From Eutypella sp. D-1 (taxonomy: Eukaryota; Ascomycota; Sordariomycetes; Xylariales; Diatrypaceae): DNA of 64,000 nucleotides. The notes below the pieces were generated by a model. The model had not been told where the DNA came from, searched no databases, and worked only from the letters and a program-made list of their open reading frames with translations. The stretch lies in the NCBI GenBank assembly GCA_023313575.1, contig JAJTTP010000024.1, positions 62,001 to 126,000 on the forward strand, written 5' to 3'. This document shows, in pieces, positions 1 through 11,649 of this stretch. The translations under genes and the position numbers were made by a program. How positions within the stretch are numbered: position 1 is the stretch's first letter; every line of letters starts with the position of its first letter.

Positions 1-31
1 GGTATGACTAACCCATTTCCCTCTCGAATAG

Positions 32-249
32 GCGCACAATTTACAACGGGCGGCTGCGTATCGGACGCGGACTGCCAGGAGGGGTGCTGCGCGGGAGGTG
101 CGGAGGACGCGGAGGGCAACGCTGTGGGCATCTGCTCGGGCATCGGCGCTGAATTCCAGAACGGGAAGACCGGCTGCGGCTTCGAGGACCCCAACGCCGA
201 GCAGACCATCGAGAACGCCCAGGCCATCGTCGACGAGCAGGGCTTCTAA
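32..249 (+). CDS. Small secreted cysteine-rich protein, BAS2-like, last exon only (5' end outside window)
   Basis: The C-terminal exon of a small cysteine-rich protein. Bases 2-31 look like the tail of an intron (a CTAAC branch motif, then a pyrimidine stretch and TAG), so the coding sequence visible here starts at about 32 and the signal peptide exon lies to the left. The roughly 72 visible residues carry six cysteines, including a CC pair, and finish with a segment of the form CGF-DPNA...QGF. That pattern recalls the biotrophy-associated secreted protein 2 family of plant-pathogenic fungi. Family knowledge: these are short secreted proteins, several of them expressed in planta, with no enzymatic domain. 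Secretion cannot be confirmed because the N-terminus is missing. The family assignment rests on remembered motif resemblance, so it is moderate. Confidence 0.6.
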
Positions 250-1057
250 GAGCACGACCTTCGCTCCTGAGCAGATCGATTGATCTAACCGGGCACGTGG
301 CTGCGTCGTGCGTGTGTCTTCGTTGAACTAAGTTCAGGAATTTGAAGGCGTTTTCTCTCGTGTGATTGGGGGTGCATGGGTTGGCTCTTGGGTGCGGATG
401 GTGATCGATCGGTTAGCAAGAGAGAGGCTACGAGTCATTTGGACATAGCTGTACGCATATGCTTCGCGTAATATGACTGATCTTAAAAAACAAATTTCCC
501 GATAAACCCCGGGGTCAAGCTGTGCCCTTGATCCCAATGTCCATTGTGCTCCCTCCATCTTCCGAGGTACCATGATTAACCTTGTTGTTATGGTTATATT
601 GCCTTCCTGCTATTCGAGGTAGAGGTGATATGGCTAGACTAGTCCATTTACGACTTGAAATACTGGCGGTTGCGGATTTGATTTGGTTTTCGGCGGCAAG
701 CAGCTGTGTCATAATGGCATGGTACTAGCTGCGAATTTGAAGTGCGTTTAAGGCCACCATTAGGGATGCCGCGTAAATATTGTTACGTGATGCAAGGCTG
801 GATGAGTGGAAAGCGGGGGTGAACCTGAGCCAAGTTAGACAGGCAGCGTCACATATCTCGTATCGATCTACCCGTGCTTCGCAGCTACATGAAGCACAGC
901 CACGCATAGCGACAATGGTTAGCATATCAGCGCAAAGCAACACGTAGTAGCTGACGTTACGCAAATGCGAGTCAGATAAGCAATCAAACAACGGGGTATC
1001 ACTTCATTTTTGTTTTCTTCTCTACGGCGCCCTTGTCCCCTAAACCCGATCGAGGGT
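250..1057. other. Intergenic, convergent genes
   Basis: This is the space between the stop codon of the cysteine-rich protein and the stop codon of the mannosidase on the opposite strand. It should hold both 3' untranslated regions. I see no coding-like reading frame or RNA gene in it. Confidence 0.6.
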
Positions 1058-3038
1058 TCAACTACTACCTGGTTGAAAGCTCTGCTTTAGTATGTGCGGC
1101 TTCCTATCCGCGAGGTCCAGGATGAGCTGTCCAAATAGGCCGTTGGCCCAGGTGAACCTAAGAGAAAAGGCTTGTCAGCATTTGCTTTTTTTTGTGCATA
1201 CACTCGAAGTGAGCCAATCGGGGATAGTAGGCTGTTGCTGACGCCAGCACGCAGTTTCGACCCAGCACTACCTGTGGCGAAGCTGGCTGGATGTATGTTT
1301 TAAAGCCGGCGTATTGCGCATGTTGAATGGATTAAGGTACTCACCACTGTCTTGTCCACCGGTGCGCATCAACGCTACTGACACTCTCGTGCATGAGACC
1401 CAAGCCGTCGGTGCTTCCAACGAGTTCGCGCAGGGCCTCAGTGATCTCGACGTCATCGTCGGAGGTGAGGGCGCGGACGATGGCAGCCATGGGCCAGGCC
1501 GCGCCTGGCCTGATATGCGGGGAGCCGATGGCAGAGATGACGGGGCCTTCGCACCACCAAGGGTTGCGGGGCCCCAGGACGAATCGCCGCGTGTTCTGGT
1601 AGACGGTGTCGGTGCGATTCAAGTAGCCCAGGAAGGGCGCCGACAGCAGCGACGGCACGTTAGCATCGTCCATCAGGTTGCGCCCGCCGAAACCGTCCAC
1701 CTCGTACGCGAATATGTCCCCTTCCCCCCCGGGACTTGGGATGACTGCGAATTCCTCGATCCCGGCCCTGATTTCTTCCGCCATATCCTTCATTTGTCGT
1801 GCCACATCAGGTGCGATGTCGCCGGGCAGGCGTTCCATGATCTCGGCGGTAGAGGCTAGGTACCGCGACAGCATCATGTTGGCGGGGACCAGGAACTCGA
1901 AGAGGGCAGCATCATCGCTGGGGCGGAAGGGCGAACGCACCATACCGGTGTAGGCAACGGGGCTACCGATGCCGTTATTAGCGAGGGTGCCGGCCGAGGA
2001 CATGGTCTGCGACTGGAAGGTATAAGGAGAGGGGTTCCAGGTGCCGTCCTTGGGGTTATAGGTCGGGGCGCGCATGGCCTCCGACGTCGCAAGGATGGAC
2101 TGCACCGCCTCGATCCATTGGAAGCTCCCGAAGAAGTCTAGGTCACCCGTCCGCTCGTAGTAGTCGTGCGAGAGCTGCAGGAAGCCGCCGAAGTCGTCCA
2201 GCTCGAAGTTGCACGTGAAAACGACGTGATCGTCGTAGCGCGGCGTTACTGCGTACATGGCGCCGTTAACGTCGGGCTCCATGCCTGACTCGGGCGGCGG
2301 GTGGAAGGCATTGCAGTAGGGTGAGATGGTGAGGTAGCGCGCCTGCAGGTTGATTGCACCCCTGAATATGGAAGCGACATCATCGTCGCGGCTTTTTAGC
2401 ACCGTCTTATAGGGCGCGACCTGGTTCGCAGAGTCACGAATCCACATGGCGTTAATGTCGCCCGTGATAAGGAAGGCCAGCTCCTCGTCAGAATTGTTGG
2501 CGGCAACGCCGCGCCATTTGACGGCGGTATCCAAAGTATTGGGGAATGTGTTTTCGAAGAGGCGGAAGAGGTCCGGGTCCTGGATCTCCTTTCTCATGCG
2601 CTCGATAGCATCCTCAACAACGGTGGAATTGAAGGTTCGGCAGTGGGGGCTCGGGCGCTGGTACGGGAGCTCGTGGGCCCCCGTCGACAAGGGCTCGTTG
2701 CGCAGCATCGAGTGGCGACTGTAGTCCACACATCGAGGTTGGGGAGGCGCTTGAGGCGCATCCACAGCAGGGGCAGAGGGAGGCTTAGCGTCGAGCTTGA
2801 CTGCGGGTTTGTCGGCGGGTTCGTCCGTGGGCTTGTCTACAGCCTTATCGACGGGTCGGTCGACAGCCTTGTTGGCTGATTCAGGCGCAGCCACAAATGC
2901 CGTGAAAGAGGAGAAGGGAGCGGAAGACGCCGGGACGAGGAACAATGCCAGCACCCAGATGAAGCACACAAGAATGAATATCCTCCCTTTTGTCCCCCGG
3001 ATCCATCCCTTTCCAACCCAAGAACTAGAGCCACTCAT
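1058..3038 (-). CDS. GH125 exo-alpha-1,6-mannosidase, type II membrane protein (Mug157-like)
   Basis: A glycoside hydrolase family 125 (DUF1237) protein, predicted to remove alpha-1,6-linked mannose from glycans in the secretory pathway. Two exons, 3038-1345 and 1157-1058, flank a 187-nt intron. Joining them restores a TGG codon and carries the frame to the stop, giving about 597 residues. Residues 1-17 are basic and 18-40 form a single membrane anchor, so it is probably a type II Golgi or secretory-pathway protein. A low-complexity linker of Val/Asp/Lys/Pro repeats (about 57-100) follows, then the catalytic region with the family motif WIRDSANQ. The second exon supplies the conserved C-terminal segment [12 protein letters not shown], which supports the splice. 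Family members are inverting, metal-independent mannosidases. The neighbours give no functional hint. Confidence 0.88.
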
Positions 3039-4909
3039 CGTTGCGACACCTTATTGAACACCTCGTAGTCAATGAAGTGGCGCCAGACTCTGGTTGAACA
3101 AAGCGCAAAAATATAGGATATGAGTCTGAAACAGATACACGGGCAACTTCCGAGCGCAGCTCAGCTGAAGTTGCGAAAGCTCTGTCACGAAGTTACAATT
3201 GGAGCGCTGCGCTGGAACATGGAAGGTAAAGATGGAGAATGCCAGATTTCGGGTCCACCGATGTCCATCACCAACCCCCCCCCCCTGCGCGCCAAGCAAA
3301 TATGTGCCCGTGACACGGCATGCTTCCTGCCCCGAGTTCCTGAAAGCCAAGAACAACCGCAGCGCAGCGACCAAAAGCGCGTGTGGGCGTTACCGGCCGA
3401 TCTAGAGTCCCGACTTGTCCTACGGGTCCATCCTTGTTTGCCGGTCCCGGGGAAGAGGAAACTGCAGACGGCAGCACGGTTAAAATCGTGCAGGAATTCT
3501 TTTGTCGAAATTGTATGTATGTAGAAAATACAACAGGGGTCGTGTGGGGATGAACAAATGCCAAGCGGAAGTTAGTTGCCCGGTCGGTAAACGGTAGAAT
3601 TGAACTCTATAATTCTTGGCATCAACGGTCTGCTTCCGGGCTGGACTTGGATCCTCGGTGAGATATGGTACATCTATGCCAGACAGCCTGATAATTGGGA
3701 CATTGAGAAACTCTGAGGACCTTGGGTAAAGCCGCGGCGTTGGCCAGGTTATTTTTGTAATTCCATGGCGTAGGACGCCAATTCTAAATACTCTCATGTC
3801 TACCCTCTTCAGTACTTGAGTAAGCTGGGAAGCCATACAACGAAGTCATTTTGATAGATTCATAAGATGTACGAAGTTTACGGCGAATTTGAGGTTGCCT
3901 CACTTCGTAAGCATAATTTGACAGAGAATACTGTTAGGTAAACTCAATACATATATTTATTTATGCAGCAATTACAGGCAGCTAGGCACATATTGATTTG
4001 GGAATGGTCACGGGCATGCAGCGATTACGAATTATTATAGCTACAATTACTGTATGTCATGTTAACGACTTTAGATGATAAATCGTCTTAACACTAAGTT
4101 AAAGCTCTAGGTAAGGAAATCCTTTTATCGAATATCGCGCTTTGCCCATGGATCTGTAGATCGACGATTACTTAATATGTACAGAATGGACTGATGGACT
4201 CCATGTTATGGGCCCATCACAGAGAGCATACACAAAAATGACGTCGTCCGCAGTACCGCATATATGTACACTAGAGCTCTAATTCTCTTATCAGTTTATA
4301 ATCGCCAGGAAGAGTGGGGACAAGCAAGACGCGGATTTAGTCGGGATTCAATATGGGCGAATCAGATCGGCTCCGTTGGATCTCTAGCTGCGCGAATTTG
4401 AGTTGTGGGGAACAGTCGACCCACTTAAAGTCTGTAATGGGCTACTGCGATTCGGCAGCGCGCACGGGAGGCTCGGGGCAGTCGGGGTGCCGGGACTTAC
4501 AGTACAACTTGGGGAACTTCTGCACTAGGATTTCTTTTTTATCTCACCTACTCACCTGATTTTGATCCTTAGCAACAACTATCATCAGCAACGGCAGCAA
4601 CGATACCGACGTTGAAACCATCCCATGGCCAGGTTGGGACGGATCAGTTGCTGAGCCTAAACGTCGATTCCGCCTCACGATAATCTATTCCATTCAATCC
4701 GGTCTACTAAATTCGGATTGAATGCCAGTGCTCCCCTGGCTTCGATGTGGCCCGTAGAGTAGAAATTCCAGCCTTACGCTCTTCAAGGAAAAGCTATTCT
4801 GCTATATCGATATCCCAACTGAGATTGACGTCGACTCTGAACTGCGCAAGAGATCAGATCAGTCGGTATAAGTGGAGGTAATCAACCCTGGGTCACGTCA
4901 CTTGACATC
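3039..4909. other. Intergenic region between divergent genes (GH125 and DUF2434)
   Basis: About 1.9 kb between two divergently transcribed genes, so it should contain both promoters. It includes an 11-base C run at 3275-3285 and AT-rich sequence around 3.9-4.3 kb. None of the short open frames here looks like a protein. Confidence 0.55.
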
Positions 4910-6688
4910 ATGGGTATCCTTAACCTGCGCGATGTCATCCCTTTCCCGGAAGGCGCAAATTCTTCGGATACTCTCTTCCAGGGTCGGACTCATCTCAACT
5001 TGACTACCCTCGAGTTCTGGAACTACACCCTCTTTGACAATGGCACCGTATCTAATAACTCGTGGTGCTACATGACTGATCCTCCCTACAAGATCGACGC
5101 TATCCTGGACAATGGCACCTTCGTCAACGCCACCTCGTGCTACACCCCCGTAAGGCCCATCGGGACCCGGTCCGCCATTGGCGTGGGCTTCGCCGTCGCC
5201 TTCGGTATCTTGCTCGTCTTGACCCTTGTCAATCTCACGAAGCATGGCAAACTGTACCTGCCCGTCGAGAAGAGGTTTTATCCCATAGGAAGGAGATGGC
5301 AGTGGTATTGGGCCTGCTTCGTCTGCGCCACCGCCCTCGTTGGCCTCTTCTTTGGCGTCGACGTCGACCGCTACTACATGATGGATCTTCCAATCATCAT
5401 CAACGTTTTCTTCTGGTTTCTCATGCAGATGGGAACCACCGCTCTGGTCTGGGAAGCTGTGCGTCACTGGGGCAGCTGGATGGAGAGGCAGTTCATCGAC
5501 CCCAACCCCTTTGTGCTGCATGAGACGGACAAAAGGGGCATGTTCCAATTCTGGCTGCCTCTCTTCTTCTACTTCTGGCTATGGATGGTAGGATCCACCA
5601 CATGATATTCCAATACATCATCTGCAGCACGCTGACATTGTCTCTTACAGAACTTCTTCATGATCATCCCTAGAAACTGGGAGCCCATCATGCGCCAGAG
5701 ATCCAAGTTACAGACTATCGAGCAGGCTGAACCGACTGCCACCGATGCACGATTCAAGGTCGCCGCTTTCATCATGATCATCTGCTGGTGCACTATCATC
5801 GTGTCGTTGTGGCACTCTATCCGGCACTACGAACCGCGGAACCGGGGCTGGTTCAACCGGACCATCGGCTTTCTCGGGTACATGCCTTTCCGATTTGCGC
5901 TGGAGCTGCCGATACTGTTCGGCATGGTGGGCTACCAGGTCATCTGTTCCTTCAACTTCCGTTTATCGCCCCTGGACGCCGAGGACACTAATCTAGTCGC
6001 CATGTACCTCGGCGGGTATGCGCCAAGCCTGCTCATCCTCATCATACAGGTCGCCGACGGCTTCATCCGCCCGAACGAGGACCGCGAGCTCATCCGTCAG
6101 CGTCGTGAGCGCGGCGAACAGATCAACCGCGAGCTGGGAATCACCAAAAAGCCCGCTTGGTGGCGACGCGTCAACGGCAACGTGCCACCCGCCGGCGGCG
6201 GCGACAGCATGGCCGACCAGGTCCTGCGCAATGTGCGCGAGGTCGATGGTGGTCGGATTCAGAGGCTGGCTGAGCAGCGCGCCGCGGCTGCCGCGGCAGA
6301 GCGGGAAGCCGGTGGCCCGACCGGACCCGGCCGCAGCGGGAGCATCATCGAAATGAACGAGATGCGACGGGCCAACAGCGTGGCAAGCAGCCTGAAGGGC
6401 AGAGCTCCACCACCCTATACGCCATCGTACACGAGCAAGTCAGATCAGAGGCGCGAGACCCAGCTGATGCAGGCCGCCGCCGGCATGCTCTTCCCCGCGA
6501 GCGGCGGCGCAGGGGCCAGCAATGTCAACTCGAGAGGTCGGACAACTTCCGGAGGCGATGCGACGGGCTTGGCGGACCAGCAGCACAGGCCCGGGACCAG
6601 CGACAGGAGTCGCAGTACCGGTAGCACAGCGAGCGGACTGTCGATGCAAGCCCCGCCCCAACAGATCAAGAGCATGCTGGACGTCTAA
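4910..6688 (+). CDS. DUF2434-family seven-transmembrane protein
   Basis: A fungal integral membrane protein of the DUF2434 type, function unknown. Exon 1 (4910-5587) and exon 2 (5651-6688) flank a 63-nt intron that splits the fourth hydrophobic segment. The joined protein has 571 residues. The first 85 or so residues hold seven N-glycosylation sequons (for example NSS, NLT, NYT, NGT) and look extracytoplasmic. About seven hydrophobic helices follow, beginning near residue 88. The last 200 residues are hydrophilic and contain a charged RQRRERGEQ-type helix plus a disordered Gly/Ser/Ala-rich tail, presumably cytoplasmic. N-out topology with seven helices is receptor-like, but I see no G-protein-coupled receptor signature, so no activity is claimed. 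Placement in DUF2434 is from remembered family sequence. Confidence 0.85.
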
Positions 6689-6730
6689 TGAGGTCCGCGC
6701 CGCTCCTAGGGCTGTGAATTCCGGTCACAA

Positions 6731-6747
6731 CCCCCCCCCCCCCCCCC
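6731..6747. repeat. Poly-C run (17 C)
   Basis: Seventeen consecutive C residues 43 bases downstream of the DUF2434 stop codon, in the presumed 3' untranslated region. Its length may be uncertain in the assembly. Confidence 0.9.
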
Positions 6748-7556
6748 TCCCCAATCACACTCTCCCTTCCCTTGCCTATTGGGGATGGGGATTTATACCT
6801 ACGCTATCTATACTACTACAAATATTGCTTATCTTGGGTTACACGCTAGACATGATATGGGAACTGATTATATATCGAGCTTTGCCTTAACTCTATTGGC
6901 TCGAAAAGGAAATGTGGGAATTGGCTATTACTTGGTTTGCTTACAAGGGGAAAAAAAACATCTATCTCTACACATGTATATAGAAACGAAACAGAAACCG
7001 TCCGGTCGCACGCTGTAGGCTTATTATTTACTACTTTGCTCTGACGATTTTGCATCTCGGAGCTTTGGGGAACGAGCTTATCGGGTGGCTGGCTGGCTTT
7101 GGTTGGTTTGGTTGGGAATTGGAATGATTTATGCCCTCCTTGTACCTCCATCGAATAGATGCATTCTATAACTAGTATCCGATTCTTCGGTCTGCATTTC
7201 GTGACACACACCCACCAAGTCCTCGCGTCAGCTCTCACCTACTCGTTCTCATACGCGTCCTCGGACTGCCCACTTGTCTTAGAGCAAGATGCGAACAAAC
7301 AACATTTTCACCTATTCGCATTATTCCCATATAGAAGAGACAAGAGACCAGAAAAGAAGTCGAGAGCCCTCACCCACTCACGGCCTAACCACCGCTGCCC
7401 CGCAGACGGGACCTAACGATAGCACACTGATCCACCGACGACATGCATCTGATCCGGACTTAAACAGCAAAACGGACAACTCTCTCCAGGCCCGCTCTCT
7501 TCTCCCTGCTATTTCCACCGCACGGTCTTCTATCCATTCCTTTCCTTTCCTTCCAT

Positions 7557-7577
7557 CCCCCCCCCCCCCCCCCCCCC
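7557..7577. repeat. Poly-C run (21 C)
   Basis: Twenty-one consecutive C residues closing a pyrimidine-rich tract that starts near 7481. It is the longest homopolymer I saw in the window. Confidence 0.9.
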
Positions 7578-8144
7578 GAGAAACCTGAATCTGATAACCC
7601 GGGGGCCCACCTCAGCCCAACCTTAATGAATGATGAACGTCAAACTTACCACCGAGGGAGGGGCGGGGCCGCAAATCCTAGAACGGATAACTAAGAGAAC
7701 ATACTAAAGGAAACAATCCAGAAGAAATTAGGGATCCTATCTTGTTCTGCGCTGTGAAGTATGAATAGCATGGTATAGCGGTTACTAAGAGGTCTACTTC
7801 CCGCTCACAGCTTACTCCGCGCCCCGGAAAAAAAAGAAAGGGGAAGGAAAAAGGTGGCAGTCGTGTCTGAATGGTCATAATATGACTTTTCATAGCTTCC
7901 CCTGTAGGGCTAATGGTTACAGTACCTACCGTAATACAGAACACCTTATCCAACACTAATCATCGACGATTAGCAAGGGGGCAGGACTGCAGCTTTCACA
8001 ATAAGCAATCGGGTGTATCCACCCGAGAGTACCACCTAAGATCACATGGAAAAGGGCTACACAGCCATGGCAGTGGCGGTCGTAGCATGGCAGTAGAAGT
8101 GGGAATAGGATGAAATAGATATATATATGTACGTGATATTTGAT

Positions 8145-8168
8145 TGAGAGAGAGAGAGGGAGAGAGAG
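8145..8168. repeat. (GA)n microsatellite
   Basis: An almost pure GA dinucleotide tract with one interruption, inside a longer purine-rich stretch that continues to about 8230. On the minus strand this reads as a CT tract, as is common near fungal transcription starts, but I find no minus-strand gene just downstream. Confidence 0.85.
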
Positions 8169-9329
8169 TTGAAGCAAAAGGTAGGAACGGGTGAAAGAGG
8201 TAAGAGAGTGAGTGGGGGAAAAGAAAAGAGCAAAGCCCAGGGTATCAATCAATCCACGTAGACAGTAGACACGACGCATTTGAAGACACATACCAAGAGA
8301 AGCATGAATAAGTAAACAAGCACACCCCCACAAAAGCAAAACCTGCCTAGAGATGGATAGAATCGAGACACCCAAAAGAGCCTTCCTTTCGTTCTACCCT
8401 TCCATCCCATCCCGGCGTCCTTTATGTCCCCCTCTGCACTTGCGCTGGAATGCCCGACTGCTGAGAGACCTTCCCATGAATGTTGTTCTTCGCGTAGGAG
8501 CTGAATTGGACGTATTTCCCGCGGCTCTCTGTGAGTGGAGAAGCCAGAGAAGGGCACTGCTTTTGGTTTGGGAGTGAAGTTCATATGGGTTCAGCTCCGT
8601 GATATGAGGTATGAAGTCGTTATTTATGCAGAGGGCCTTCGCCTGGATGCTCCAGCTCGTTTTCCTATCTCGAAATCCGTAATTCGCCCCTCATCTTAGA
8701 ATGATTGGGTATCTTCGGCCATGTCATAAACTCGTGGAAGAAGCGGACCAAAAAAAAAAAAAAGATGACCACCGTCCCGTTTCTAGCGGTGGTTAGAAGT
8801 CAAAAAGCAACCCAAGAAACATCCCAACCTTAAGCGTGAGAAGCAAAACAAGGAGACTGGTGTCGAAAACTGTTGTCATGTAATGATATAAAGCTAAGTA
8901 AGGAATACCACCGTAGCGAGTGAAGAAAGTCGAGCATCCACGCAGATGTGGAATATGAAAACGTATAATTCCCAACCGCACCAGTATACGCCATAGATTG
9001 CGCCGTTGCCGTGAAAGATGACCGGTCCGGTGTATAAAAATGTAAATATGCAAATCGCTCCACATGAAGAAATGATGTGTATCATTAAATGCCAACCAAA
9101 TAGAAACGATCGTGCATCAAACGTCAAACAGGTAGAAACGATCGTGAATCATCCAAGACTCATAAGTAGGCGTTACCCGTGCCGCGCGGACATGGGCATT
9201 GAAATGTCTATTGCTCGTGTTCATCACCCCAGCCGGTCTGGCTCCGTGTGAAGAAAAGATCTCCGTTATCTCCTTCAAGTCTATCGCTATAGCTTGATAC
9301 TCTTATTTCAGAATATAGAAAGACCGTCG

Positions 9330-11394
9330 CTAGTACGCTTTCGCCGCATTGCCCTCACTCGTCGCAACGGCTACAAGGGCTTGTAACCGAAGCATATTGT
9401 CACGGTCGCCGGGGGCGTCCTGGGCGGATGGTTGCGGGGGCGGGGGCGCCTCACGCGCTGGAAACCCCGGGAACTGGCTGATGTTGGGGTGTACCATCCG
9501 ATCCACTCGAGCTATCCTCTCTGGAGGACCATCCGCATGTACTTCAACGGGGCTCTGGTACCATCCATGGCGTCTTGCTTCCCTGGGTCTGCTGAAGGCC
9601 GGCGCTGACATCGTGTGTTGGTGGGATGGCCGTGACGGGCTGTTCATCCTCACGGGTGGTGCGTCGTATACTACCACAGGTTCGTTGAATCGAACAGTAG
9701 GGACGTTGTACCGAGCTCTTTCCGCCTCCGCTTCGACCGCTTGGCTTGTCTCCTGCGCCCAGGCGCTAGCCTCATCTCGGGGAGGCGTTTTATTTTTGAG
9801 ATCTAGTCTAGTAAGTCCTTGATGTAAACTCATACCCCAATTAGCGGTATTGCGCCGACCATCAGAGTGGACATCGGCGGCGGGTAGCAGGCGTGGAGGC
9901 GGATGCGAAGAATCGGCATCTACCAACATGGGGGATGGGTTTCGTCTGGGTGGCGTCGCAGGGCGATGAACTGGGTCGAAGGATTCGATCCCAGGCAGTC
10001 TCAATGGCGCTGGTTGTAAAGTTGCTTGGTTCGCCATGGGTGGCGTCCCCCCAGCGACCGGGCTCTGCAATTGCGACGGGGTATATGCATTACTCAAGCG
10101 ACTACTAGGCATCCCGCCAAAGTTACTGGAGTCGGGATGCCAAGTTCGGCGACGCCATGCTTCATCCGCGTTTGACACCGTTGATTCGCGACGGGAAAAT
10201 ACTGATGAGGTCGGAGATGCCATGACGCTGCTGATGGGCGAGTAAGGACCTGCCGTGGAAGTACTCGAGCTTGAACCATAAGGGGGTCGCCCAAATGGGG
10301 CCCCATGAGGAGAGTGGAAGGGAATTCCGCCTGATGGGACACTTAGACGGCGGGCGGGGATCCTGCTGCTGGCGTACATGCTGTGAGATCTCGAATGCGA
10401 TGATGTCGGAGACGCAATGCTAGAAGCCCACCTAGGACTACTTTGCGCCGTGGAGAAAGTCGCCGATGTTGGCGTACTGAATTCGCTCGGTGACACCGGC
10501 CGAAGTGCGTAGGCGCCTTCACCGGGACTTCGCTGGTAAGACTCGATTGGGAGTCGGGAGCGAGGGTCCGCCATGACAAGCGGCGGTGGGCGTCGACGCA
10601 CTTCATCGCGGCCACTGAAAGTGGACCCTACTGAGCTTATACTAGATGTCGATAGAGATTTCGAGTGGCCTTTAGCGGGAGCCCCCATCCCTGCGTTTGA
10701 CGACGTTCGAGCCCGGCCGGTAGACGTGCGTACTCTGTCTGTTCGGATTTGCCTCTGAAACCTAGTCCCCGTTGCAGCCAGAGAATTCATCGGAATGTCT
10801 TCGTTTACATGTACAGTCTGTGCATGCTGGCGTAGGTTGTCAAGTCGGGAAAAACGTCTCGAGCAGTGGCACTGAAACGGCCTTTCCCCTGTATGTTTCC
10901 TATGCGTATCTGTTAGTCTAAAACGTTCGATGGGGCACGGCCTGCCTGGCAAGAGGGGTGAGGGATATCCACCTGATATGTCGGGCCAGATGCTCGCTTC
11001 TCGTGAAGCTGAGGTTACATGGCGGATAATCGGTGCAGTAGAAGCGCTGCGATTTTTTCTTCTTGGATCTTGACCCATCAGCATTCACGCTCTCGTCGTC
11101 TGATCCACCACCATCATCGCCATGATTCTCGCCGTCTGACTCGTCCATATCTACGTCTTCCGAGTTTCCCCTAGATCTCTTTATCGGCTGCGAGTTCTCT
11201 CGTCGGGGTGGCGTCCATTTCTCGTCAATTTTCTCGGGAATCTGCACAGCCTGTGGAAACGGAGAATTCGGCAGAGGTCGTTGACCAAAAGAAGTCTTCG
11301 TCGGGGTCGGAGTGGTCGGTGATGTCGCCATGGTGTCGTCTGTCTTGCTTTCTAATACTACCGGGTTATTGACCGACCGAAATGTAGCAGCCAT
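9330..11394 (-). CDS. C2H2 zinc-finger transcription factor
   Basis: A nuclear DNA-binding regulator. Exon 1 (11394-10973) and exon 2 (10899-9330) flank a 73-nt intron with a GACTAAC branch site that cuts between the two fingers. Joining restores the inter-finger linker [11 protein letters not shown] and gives about 663 residues. Finger 1 (about 119-143) is C-X5-C-X12-H-X3-H. Finger 2 has a shortened C-X1-C pair followed by [18 protein letters not shown] basic KKKK stretch and an acidic Asp/Glu/Gly-rich segment precede the fingers, and the remaining 480 or so residues are Ser/Pro-rich and disordered. The linker and the SRLDNLRQH helix resemble stress- and nutrient-response C2H2 factors of the yeast Usv1 type. 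Targets are unknown. An in-frame ATG at residue 22 could also serve as the start. Confidence 0.87.
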
Positions 11395-11610
11395 TGTAGA
11401 CTATGTTAAGTCCAGAAGACCCAGTGATATTCGAAAGGATTGATGCGGCGATGTCAAAACTGCACCGAAGGTGGGTCCCTTCACGCAGCGACAAAGTTAT
11501 ATGTGGCCAAGCGACTTAATGTTGTTTCAGGTGGAGTTGGCGGATGTCAGGTTGGCCGTGGGAGTATTTGGGATAGGACGGGCGGAAATACGAGGCGCGG
11601 GGTTTAGACA

Positions 11611-11649
11611 GGGAGGTGAAAGAGTAAAGAAGAGGGGGAAGAGGAAACG
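11611..11649 (-). promoter_or_regulatory. Polypyrimidine tract upstream of the C2H2 regulator
   Basis: Purine-rich on the plus strand (AGAGTAAAGAAGAGG and similar), hence CT-rich on the coding strand, 217-255 bases upstream of the regulator's ATG. CT-rich tracts often mark transcription starts in filamentous fungi, so this is a plausible promoter or leader element. It is inferred from composition only. Confidence 0.35.

Larger units (their letters stand above)
6689..9329. other. Intergenic, convergent genes, simple repeats
   Basis: About 2.6 kb between the stop codons of the DUF2434 gene and the C2H2 regulator. It is unusually rich in homopolymers and simple repeats: C runs near 6731 and 7557, a GA tract near 8145 and an A run at 8750-8763. 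A pyrimidine-rich plus-strand tract (7481-7577) resembles a fungal promoter or leader, but no credible coding frame follows it. Confidence 0.55.

Noticed and set aside
1314..1859. A 181-codon plus-strand open frame
   Set aside because: It is antisense to the GH125 mannosidase coding exon, whose own frame carries the family motifs. It is a shadow of GC-biased codon use.
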